A DNA stretch of 64,000 bases from Chrysomallon squamiferum (taxonomy: Eukaryota; Mollusca; Gastropoda; Neomphalida; Peltospiridae), in NCBI GenBank assembly GCA_012295275.1, contig CM022675.1, positions 4,958,257-5,022,256 on the forward strand. The letters are read 5' to 3'. The notes under the pieces are model-generated. The model saw only the letters and a program-made list of their open reading frames with translations. It did no database searches and was not told the origin of the DNA. The position numbers were made by a program, and so were the translations under genes. Positions 56,630 to 64,000 of the stretch are shown piece by piece (position 1 is the first letter of the stretch; the number at the start of each line of letters is the position of its first letter).

Positions 56630-57550
56630 GTTCACTGTTGTTTTGTGTTTGTGGGATTTCTCTTGTCTGTGTGTAATTTAAGTATTTTGTTCTCTGTGGA
56701 GATCTTCAATTATCTTCAGTTACCATGTGCTCCAAATTGGAGTCAACAGTGATGTTTCCTTGGTTGTTTCTGATGTTTTGCAGTTCAATGAGGAGGCAGA
56801 CAATAATTTTGTGTATTGCTGCAATTCTGACCTCCTTGTCTAGGTTGTCTTTTGGTTTGTTGTTGTGATGGTCGATTTTTTTTGATCAGTCATAGTTTGG
56901 TTTTTTTTCGTTTTTCTTTTAACTTTCTTCACATGTATCTTGATTTTTCAATGTAAAGTATTTTAAATATTTAGTGGTAAAATATTAAAAAGATGCTGTG
57001 ATGTGAATCTATATATGTGTGTATGTATGTAAGTATTATGTATGTATATATACATATGTGTGTATGTGCATGTTTGTTAATTGAAAGAAGTACAAGAATT
57101 TGATCTTTTACCATGATCTTCTGCAATACACAAACTTCGGCTAAAGCTTGGAGCACACACAGAAAGGTGTTGCAGGACTAACTGAAGGTGCACACATGGC
57201 GGTTCCACAGAAGCCGAAGGTTTCAAAAGTTATACAACTGAGATTTTACATTTAAATACAGCAATGCTCAGAAATTTACAAAAGTGTTTTATGGTCAGAA
57301 TTTAATTTGATATATTTATTTACATATTTATTTATTTTATTTTATGTTATTTTATGGTTATTGTTATATATATGTGTGTGTGTTTTTTATTAATCTTTTT
57401 TCCTATCGCAGACGGAGGGTCTGTTGTCACTGTTGTCAGTTGTTGGAAAGTCATCACCAATGACAAAGTTGTGTCTTAACAATCAGAAGAAAAACCTAAA
57501 AGAAAATGAAATTGGATTAACTTTTCACAAAGTTTGCTGCTTCCATTGAT
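43024..57550 (+). CDS. Candidate multi-exon coiled-coil protein gene (partly decayed)
   Basis: A run of short plus-strand blocks with pyrimidine-tract acceptors and GT donors, several joining in phase: 43024-43148, 43386-43481, 44076-44159, 44593-44680, 45426-45571, 45944-45981, then 49759-49804, 50407-50494, 52034-52128, 52748-52918, and a possible last exon from 57412. The 5' part resembles a helical, EF-hand-like region (LMNMLDPKGVDPFVAKNFYK) followed by NLEELTELV and Lys/Glu/Leu-rich coiled-coil exons. The layout resembles KASH5/LRMP-type proteins, but I cannot confirm family membership. Stops in 46104-46253 and 48969-49323 and a LINE in a late intron suggest decay, or alternative exons. 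Start codon not found. Confidence 0.35.
45426..46253 (+). CDS. Exon cluster 2: coiled-coil
   Basis: 45426-45571 (INQLLKEVSDASYKCQYC ... EEKLNLQSKY) joins 45944-45981 (YKQIVTVLKRLE) in phase. 46104-46253 continues (VENGNLRR, later ESLSADRFESQQLLQE) but contains several stops and a frame change, so it looks decayed. Confidence 0.4.
46887..47179 (+). CDS. Exon cluster 3: short coiled-coil exons
   Basis: 46887-46947 (DICQLQETLEKEKELCSELE) ends phase 0 and joins 47161-47179 (LIRLQA). Heptad-like Leu/Glu/Lys pattern continues the coiled coil. Confidence 0.4.
48534..49323 (+). pseudogene. Exon-like blocks 48534-48617 and 48969-49323
   Basis: Good splice sites. The first reads RKADVTEVRRDVQATPPTNM; the second has several in-frame stops (CPAHQKCQSG-type peptide in one frame). 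Likely decayed or non-coding. Confidence 0.25.
49759..52918 (+). CDS. Exon cluster 4 (49759, 50407, 52034, 52748)
   Basis: 49759-49804 (TNDNKPAEPAENGET), 50407-50494 (GYATVASFGKTQEMSRQYTE ...), 52034-52128 (NYDKKDLKMTNSSDTLTSQS ...) and 52748-52918 join in phase. The last needs one A fewer in an A7 run to continue as GECTKSTKLPDLKQIVGNND and IPPAQTLDFLDQHGRPFR. Hydrophilic, probably disordered. Family not recognised. Confidence 0.45.
50560..50642. repeat. (ATA)n/(ATT)n microsatellite pair
   Basis: ATA run followed at once by its complement ATT, able to form a hairpin. Confidence 0.9.
53080..56920 (-). mobile_element. Non-LTR retrotransposon, EN-RT-RNase H type, degraded
   Basis: From its 5' (right) to 3' (left) end: a possible ORF1 remnant about 56350-56900; endonuclease at 55902-56288 (IIVGDFNCHNTLWG) and NSDHHQIL near 55845; reverse transcriptase at about 54240-54830 (IPQGSVISPTLFNIYINDI, FADDCAFW); RNase H at 53264-53952 (IYTDGSKNPDN, ADLVAIIRAMLW, NKLADHYAKES). 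Many frameshifts separate the pieces. The domain order matches I/Nimb-like LINEs. It is inverted to the surrounding exons and sits between 52918 and 57412. Ends are approximate. Confidence 0.88.
56598..56630. repeat. Poly-T tract
   Basis: About 32 T within the 5' part of the LINE region. Confidence 0.9.
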
Positions 57551-57562
57551 AATAAATAAATA
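57412..57562 (+). CDS. Possible terminal exon with poly(A) signals
   Basis: Acceptor tatcgcag. One frame, continuing in phase from 52918, reads RRRVCCHCCQLLESHHQ and stops at about 57463. Another is open to TGA at 57547-57549 (TEGLLSLLSVVGKSSPM ...). Several AATAAA motifs follow from 57551. Confidence 0.35.
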
Positions 57563-57629
57563 CATTTAAAAAAAAAAGAACAATAAAAGTAATAAAAAAA
57601 GAAACAATAATAAATAAATAAACAGGCTA

Positions 57630-57700
57630 AAGCTAAGCCTTACCCTCGTCCTAACCTGACACTAGAACTAACCCTAATCCTAACCCTAACCTAAGTTTAT
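57630..57700. repeat. Degenerate telomere-like (CCCTAA)n remnant
   Basis: ccttaccctcgtcctaacct followed by variants of ctaaccctaatcctaaccct. Opposite orientation to the 26.8-27.8 kb array. Confidence 0.7.
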
Positions 57701-57998
57701 CCAGTGGTAAAAATAAGAATGAAAAAATTAAATAAAAGGGTTTATTATTGTTGATGCTGTTTTAAGTTGTTTCTTTTTAGATTATTCATATAAATTTAAT
57801 TAATTTTAATCACTGTCAAGAAGTCAGGGGAGAAAATTGAATCATCTTGTAATTGTCCCTTCAGCTTCCTGTTTAACTGACAGCACTTGGAGGACATCCT
57901 GGTAAACAGTTATAGTTAGTTTTTATTTTTAACATTTATATGGTTCATATTTACTGAAAGTTGTCATCTCATTTATTTACTTATTTATCTTCCTCTAG

Positions 57999-58069
57999 GA
58001 ATGCTGGGTAATACAATGCATTGTCCAGCCATTCTCACAGATAAAGGAAACATCTGACACTATCACTAG
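57999..58069 (+). CDS. Candidate exon, unknown
   Basis: Open peptide ECWVIQCIVQPFSQIKETSD then TITR, acceptor cctctag, donor AG/GTGATG. Neighbouring exons do not join it in phase. Confidence 0.3.
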
Positions 58070-58260
58070 GTGATGTCCTTGACATTGCAGCCATGTTGAA
58101 AGGTCATGGTGAGTGATTATATATTATGTAGTAGTGTAGTAATAACAGTTCACAGCTATCTGTCTATCTTTCTATATATCTATCTGTAATAATAAACATC
58201 AATTCTGCTTATTTATGAATATTTATATGTGGTTGTCTCTCACTTGAAGCCTCTCTATGT

Positions 58261-58263
<3 letters not shown>

Positions 58264-58347
<84 letters not shown>
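58264..58347. repeat. (CT)n microsatellite
   Basis: Pure CT run just upstream of the exon at 58362 and may act as its polypyrimidine tract. Confidence 0.95.
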
Positions 58348-58349
<2 letters not shown>

Positions 58350-58361
58350 ATAATAATATAG

Positions 58362-58486
58362 AAGAGAAATGAAAGTGATGAAAGTATATCAAATTTCAAG
58401 AATCTAAGAAGTGTATTCTACCAGTTGATGAATGGAACACTATCACTGAGGCCAAGACAGATGGAGAAGTACCTACCTGGCTTTAG
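58362..58486 (+). CDS. Candidate exon, unknown
   Basis: 125 nt fully open: KRNESDESISNFKNLRSVFY and QLMNGTLSLRPRQMEKYLPG. Acceptor atatag, donor AG/GTAATA. Family not recognised. Confidence 0.4.
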
Positions 58487-59284
58487 GTAATAAACAAAGT
58501 ATATGTATGTGCTGTATTCTGTTTGTGTGTAATTTTTCATTTTTTCGTTTGTGTATTAACATACGTATACAAAGAGAGACACATAGGCAGATATATAGAT
58601 AGACATATAGATATATAGATTTTGTTAATATATGATTATGATTATTATTTTAACGTTTTCACAGACTTAAAGCAGACAGAAAGGTAGAAAGATAGACATA
58701 TATAAAACAAAAGAATACAGAGATACATATCTGCAATTGTTGGATAAATAGTTTTAAAAAGTTATTATTATAACAACATTAGTTTTATTAACTTTATTTT
58801 CTTTACAAATACCTACACAGATTATAAAAACACATACACACATATACGTATGTATATTTGTTTGAATAAAATCTACATATGTATTTATAATTAAAAGAAC
58901 AAGAAAATAAATAAACGAAACATGTAGTTGTGTGTGTGTGTGTTTTATACATATTTGGAAAGAGAGCGAGAGGGAGATTAATAAATAAGAAATGATTAAT
59001 ATGAAATAGCATTTCTCATTACAATACTTAACATATATATGAACGTTTCCATCCAGTTTTAATATCAACTTTTATATTAATTTCTAAACTGTTCCTTTCT
59101 TTTTTATGTAAAGAACAATAATTTCCTTCTCACATATAAACAGTTGTTGAAATCACTCTTTTTTGTTGTTGATTTAATGTAATATCTTATTATTATTATT
59201 ATTCATATATTATTTTATTTGTCTTGTTACAATTATTATTAATATTGCTATTGCTTTTCTTCTTATTATTAGTCTTATTATAAT

Positions 59285-59532
59285 GTATTATTATTTCTAC
59301 TACTACTACTAGTATTACAAATACTACTGTTGTTTCTGTTGCTGTTACAACTGCTGTTCCTGCTCCTTCTCCTCTCCTGCTCTACTAATGCTGCCAAAAC
59401 TAGTACCACTGCTACTACTACTACTACTACCACTGCTACTACTACTACTACTACTACCACTACCACTGCTGCTACTACTACTACTACTACTACTAAAAAT
59501 TACCTCTACTACTACTATTACTACTACTACTG
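59285..59532. repeat. Degenerate ACT/ACC trinucleotide tract
   Basis: Imperfect triplet repeats; the Thr-, Ser- and Val-rich frames here are artefacts. Confidence 0.9.
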
Positions 59533-59546
59533 CTTGAATTTTCCAG

Positions 59547-60255
59547 GATCCAGTTACTTGTTTAAACAGTGGAATAGCATGGATACTGATGTCTGATTCT
59601 GTGTCTGTAGACAAGGCTATAGATTACTACAACAGAGTAGAGGTATTCCATTTACATCATCAATGTATGATTTATTATATATAAGTGTAATTTGGTTTAC
59701 CTACTACTCCCAGTCTGTCAGTCTGTCGCTCTTTCTGTCTGTATGTGTGTGTGTTATTGTTACATCTGCAAACTCTATATCTATTTACCAGTGTATGTCT
59801 ACAATAACCTGTCTGTCTGTCTGTCTGTCTGTTGGTCTACATCATCAACCTACCTATCTACCCAATATCTAACAGTCTCTAAATACTTTTACATTCTAAA
59901 TAAATATATCTATGTATGTTTGTATTTTGTTTTATATTTGTCTGTCTTTCTAACATGCTGTCTGTCTTTAAGTCTATGACTATATGTAACTTTACTTGTC
60001 TATCTATATAATCTACCTGTGTCTGTGTATAATCGGTAAATATCCATTTGTTTTCACAATTTTTTCCGTAAATATTTCTCTCAACTGCAACATTGTTCTT
60101 TAACACTAACAATGATTAATATGAATAATTTTAAAAAACGTGTTTATTGTTATCTAGGATATATTTTATGAGATATTTGGACAGCCATTCATAGTGTCAA
60201 GAATTAACAGAAAAGTTGATGATGTTAAAAGTACAGAACTGGAGGCAAAAGTCAG
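59547..60255 (+). CDS. Two joined exons (59547-59642, 60158-60255), unknown
   Basis: The first reads DPVTCLNSGIAWILMSDSVS and VDKAIDYYNRVE. The second, in phase, reads DIFYEIFGQPFIVSRINRKV and DDVKSTELEAKV. Both have good splice sites. Composition is protein-like. Upstream of the RING exon on the same strand, possibly the same gene, though the join to 61139 is out of phase, so an exon may be missing. Confidence 0.45.
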
Positions 60256-61138
60256 GTATAGTGATGATGTCATAGTCTTTTTTATTTCTCTCTCACTAGC
60301 ATTTCTGATTTTCTCTTTCACGTTCTTTCTTCCTTTCATTGTCTTTCCCTGTTCATAAAGTGTATATGCATAATTATTTAAAGATAAGCTTTAAACAGAG
60401 TAGTTGGTTTTTGACTTGATGCACATTGAAAGGCTCACATATAACAAAAATAAAAAAATAAATAAAAAAATAAATAAATAAAAAAAATAAAAAAAATAAT
60501 AAAATAATGGTAACGGATAAAAAAAAAATTAAAAATTAAAAAAAATCCTTTCATTTGTAATTATGTGTATCGGTATCATGTGCTCATAAAATGATGTCAG
60601 TTCTTTTTGTGAAATGGACAGGGATGAAAGCTTATCTTTAAATAACTGTGAGATTTTTGATAACCATTGTTTTTACAAACTGTATGAATGAATGAATGAA
60701 TGAATGTCAATTCTACTTCATAGAAAATCATTTTAAAAATGCTCTAATGAAAATGTTCTGATAATTTCAACCATACAACTTAACTGATGGTTGTTGCCTC
60801 TATCCAGTGTTCTGATATAGAAAAAAATACTTTCTACCATCCTGTTTGTATGCTTTTTTAATACTCTATTCAACATTTTCTGATACAAAGGATAACATGA
60901 TAAAATATTCTGATACACCTTCACAGAATAACATGAATAGATATTCTGTTAATTCACAAACACTGATACTGATATTTATGTGCTGATAAAATAGACAGAT
61001 CAAAGTTTATAAAGGAAATCATATTTTTATTAGATTTTTGTTTTCAAACTGTGATCTCTATCTTTGTTGTTTTCATTGAAGTGTTTTTAATAAGAAGTGT
61101 TTTCGTAATGTCAGTTATTATTTACTTATCACATGCAG

Positions 61139-61365
61139 AAAGATCAGGGACATCGACATCAGCATCACTCACCACTGCTGAAACAACACAACAGCCTGAA
61201 TCAGATGAATCACCTACTTGTTCTTTGTGTTCAGAAGAATTTTTAGATAAGTGTCATGCAGACTCGTGTTTACATGAGTTTTGTTTCAGCTGTTTGGAGA
61301 GGTGGTCTAGAAGCAGAAGAAATTGTCCAGTTTGCTCTGAAAGATTCACCACCATCATGCACAAC
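61139..61365 (+). CDS. RING-finger exon (Topors-like E3 ubiquitin ligase domain)
   Basis: 227 nt, 2-base start. After a Ser/Thr-rich leader (SGTSTSASLTTAETTQQPES) comes a C3HC4 RING: CSLC, then SCLHEFCFSC, then NCPVC. The surrounding residues (SCLHEFCFSCLERWSRSRRN then CPVCSERF) closely follow the Topors/ICP0-type RING pattern of LHxFCFxC..WS....CPxC. RINGs of this type recruit E2 enzymes; E3 ubiquitin (and in Topors SUMO) ligase activity would be expected. The donor AAC/GTATGA is acceptable; without splicing the frame stops after one more residue. No flanking exon joins it securely. Confidence 0.75.
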
Positions 61366-61382
61366 GTATGAAACTCTTGCTT

Positions 61383-61525
61383 ATTAAATTATCAGTTTCA
61401 CCAGATGAAGTGACTTTAAAAGATTTTAAGAATGCAAGCTCCCTTTACGAAACTTTCAGCTACTTTGTGTAGGAAAGTGAATAACACAGTCTTCACAACT
61501 GATGTCACAAAACCCGAGCCAAAAC
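61383..61525 (+). repeat. Dispersed segment, copy B (DIX-like peptide start)
   Basis: Begins IKLSVSPDEVTLKDFKNASS, shares order and much sequence with 40273-40435 through gtcacaaaacccgagccaaa, but is shorter and has stops. It starts 18 bp after the RING exon. Confidence 0.45.
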
Positions 61526-61529
61526 AGAG

Positions 61530-62290
61530 AGAAAAAATAAAAATAAATAAATAAATAAAGAATCTACAAGTATAGCATCAAAAATATACAGGAAGCTCCC
61601 GTTTTTATATAAATAAATAGATAGGTGAGAAGGCGCGATATTAAGGTGTTATTGTTGTTATTATTGTTGTACTGTTGACAAAGAGAGGACTTTGACAAAC
61701 ATGGTGTCTGCTTCATTGACATATTGATAATTACTGATTTCTTATGTAAAAGGAGAAGTGATGGTTGTAATATGAAATATGAAGTATATTACACAATACA
61801 ACTTGCGCTGAAGTTATGAATAAGCAGAAATGTAAAGTACTAAATAGTGCTCACGTTTTTAAAATTTATTTTTGTAACTCAGTGGTAAAATTATCAGTGT
61901 AAATAGTGTTATCCTTCAGTAAAACTGACACCTTATTTTTACTTGTTTATAATTATGTGATGTTATATAATTTATTCGTGTAAATAGCGGTATCCTTAAT
62001 TTAAAATATTACCTTATTTTTACTTATTTAAAACTATGGGGTATATAGTGTATACAGCACTCGTTTACAAAAAAATTAAAAACAAAACAAAAAACATGAT
62101 AATGTTGTATACATAATGGAATATCATTTAAGTTTACTTCTGTTTTTTTATAAGTAATACTATCAAAATAAACTGAAAATAATCTCTATATCTCCCAAAA
62201 TACAGGTATTCTCTACAATCGACGTTCTTACTTGAAATTTTCATTTTACTCTCTAATATAATTTACGATATGCTGGTCTCTGTATCTGTG
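61530..62290. other. Intron or intergenic, nothing recognised
   Basis: AT-rich, with a short AAAT run near 61540. The strings gtgtaaatag(t/c)g(t/g)tatcctt recur at about 61897 and 61977 (an ~80-bp imperfect duplication). Confidence 0.4.
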
Positions 62291-62309
62291 TGTGTCTCTC
62301 TGTCTGCTG

Positions 62310-63353
62310 AACATTAGTCTTACCTTTCAGCAACTTCTTTTCAATGATCCATTTCCCCATCCACCCAATAATGGAGGACTACGAGTCCAAACAGCTACAC
62401 AACACAAAAACCTACCAAAAGAGCTTGTAGTAGCAATAGCTGTAAGCGGCCTTCAGGAGACTCTTCGACTGTGGATCTACAATAAAGAGCCCACAACGCT
62501 TGAAGAGGTGAGGTATTTTGCACATGTAGCTAACCAATCCACTAAAATGATGCAACTGCCCAATGTGGCTAACTTGGAAGAAAAGGTGGGCCACCTGTCG
62601 ACATTGGTGGAAGCCTTACTAACTAACAAAGGTTAGGAGGTCAACTGACTACAGCACGAGGCCATACCCCAACAGGACATGACACCACCTCAGGCATCCA
62701 CTTTCCAGCCCCACGGAACAAAGCTTACCACCACAACGAGAATCAGGAGCCTGTGTACTAACCAGTATTTCAACCAGCAAACCAACCAAAATTCCAGCCA
62801 CAGTACCAGCGAGTCCACCAGAATAGAGCGATGTCGGCTCCACTGCAGCAGCCAACCAGACAGTACCAGCACCCTCTACCACCACAACTACGACATCGCT
62901 GTAAAGGATGTGGTGAGTACTGCACTAATCAGTTTGTTTGTCCACATGCCAACACAGTTTGTACATTTTGTTCATATTGAGGTCACCATGAATCAGCAAG
63001 CATTAAGTGCTACAACAGCTATACCAGATAGTAATTCGCGCCTGATAGACAGAGAGAATCTGATATCAGGCACAAACCAGAATACGTTTCACTTGTAGCT
63101 CCTTTAACAAAAAACACAGTTCAAGTTGAGGTGGTTCAAGTTAAAATGACGGCTCTTGTAGACACAGGTGCATCCATTAGCTGTATTAGCGAACAGTTCA
63201 TGCACAAATTACAAGTACAGCCCTTAATGTCCAAGTATGACATCCCTGTCATCATAGGAGTGGTCACAAATATCCAGTGTGGTAAGGACCAAACTTGTCT
63301 CAAACATAAACCACAATCAAATAACATTTCCTTTGATCTAACTGCAATTCAGT
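62310..63353 (+). mobile_element. Ty3/Gypsy-type retroelement fragment: gag and protease
   Basis: A gag-like frame to 62636 (LRLWIYNKEPTTLEEVRYFA, ANLEEKVGHLSTLVEAL) is followed in other frames by a zinc-knuckle region at about 62885-63020 (RCKGCGEYC, NTVCTFC) and an aspartic protease start at 63140-63350 (MTALVDTGASISCISEQF). Frameshifts and stops separate the parts, and no reverse transcriptase, integrase or LTR is seen before the window continues. A dead fragment, also called by the DTGA active-site motif. Confidence 0.8.
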
Positions 63354-63782
63354 AAATATTACAGCTTTTTTTAGTTTTATATATTTCTGATGAAGCTAAC
63401 TAACATTTTCAGAATTAAAATGAAGATAAAAAATTAAGAAATTATTGTTAATATTACAATGTAGAAAGAATTTGATTAACACATTATGACAACAAAATAA
63501 AAAAAATATTTATAAGCTCTTTTTATATCCCTTTACAACTTGAGTCATTATGTTATAATTAGCTATAAAAAAAAAAAAAATTATCTCTCCTTTAAATAAA
63601 ATTTTAAAGCAAAACTGCACAATAAAGTGCCATCCAGGTATATTTACACAATACTATTTTGTTCTTAATTTCTGTATTAATTAAAATTAGTGGGAAAAAA
63701 CCCAAATAAAACAATTAGTAAGCTTCCCAGTAAGTCACCAAGGATACATTAAAAATATTTTTAATTTTTTTTTTTTTTTCAG

Positions 63783-63867
63783 AAATCAAATGGTTATCAG
63801 TGGGTTACATTATAAGAAATTTTCATGGGAGTTTCCTTGGACAAATAAGGATGAAGAATGCAAGGAA
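63783..63867 (+). CDS. Candidate exon near the window end, unknown
   Basis: 85 nt open peptide NQMVISGLHYKKFSWEFPWT then NKDEECKE, strong acceptor (T-tract, cag) and donor GAA/GTAAAT. Partner exons would lie beyond or be unrecognised. Confidence 0.4.
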
Positions 63868-64000
63868 GTAAATTTTATTTAATAATTTTCATTTGTTCAT
63901 GTAAATTATTTTCATGTCAATAGGAAATTTATAAATAAAAACAGAAATACCTGAAGTGAAGAGAAAGAAATTCCTGTTTTTAGACTGACCTGTTTTGTGC

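Overview
The window looks like a piece of an animal genome, most likely a mollusc or another lophotrochozoan. The support is low GC, introns with GT-AG borders, TTAGGG telomere-type repeats, very abundant microsatellites and minisatellites, hAT, LINE and Ty3/Gypsy debris, and WSC plus C-type-lectin-like receptor exons. Species cannot be fixed from sequence alone. There is a 200-base assembly gap at 37201-37400.

The left 27 kb holds a tandem array of paralogous minus-strand receptor genes, repeating about every 11-12 kb. The full architecture reconstructed from splice sites and reading frames is: signal peptide, C-type-lectin-like half domain, WSC domain (two exons), cysteine-containing linker exon, C-type lectin-like domain (two exons), Ser/Thr-rich stalk, one transmembrane helix, and a long acidic cytoplasmic tail. 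The tail alternates YNxL and DYDxxD tyrosine motifs. Copy 1 (338-7756) has a continuous frame if one damaged exon is skipped. Copy 2 (12615-17436) is intact at its 5' end but lacks recognisable second-CTLD and stalk exons and has a nonsense codon in the tail. Copy 3 (23274-26784) keeps the longest tail but is cut off 5' by interstitial telomeric repeats and has a mutated splice donor. A fourth fragment (9660-10297) keeps only a shrunken TM exon and a broken tail. Every copy has a different lesion, which suggests a birth-and-death immune-receptor-type family or partly unpolished sequence.

From 26.8 to 37.2 kb the window is mostly repeats: a telomere-containing satellite, an orphan TATA/CRE/Inr promoter-like site, a 6-kb satellite with a ~41-bp unit, a CT tract, a ~123-bp CA-rich satellite, a GA tract, and then the gap.

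From 37.4 kb to the end the plus strand carries short exon-like blocks with good splice sites. One set (about 43.0-57.6 kb) resembles a coiled-coil protein gene with some decayed exons, split by a minus-strand EN-RT-RNase H LINE at about 53.1-56.9 kb. A second set (58.0-61.4 kb) includes a clear Topors-like RING finger exon. A broken Ty3/Gypsy gag-protease fragment lies at 62.3-63.35 kb.

The most interesting system is the WSC/CTLD receptor family with repeat-built tyrosine tails. Its exons are almost all phase 1-1, so modules can be lost or skipped without frameshift, and the copies differ in exactly that way.
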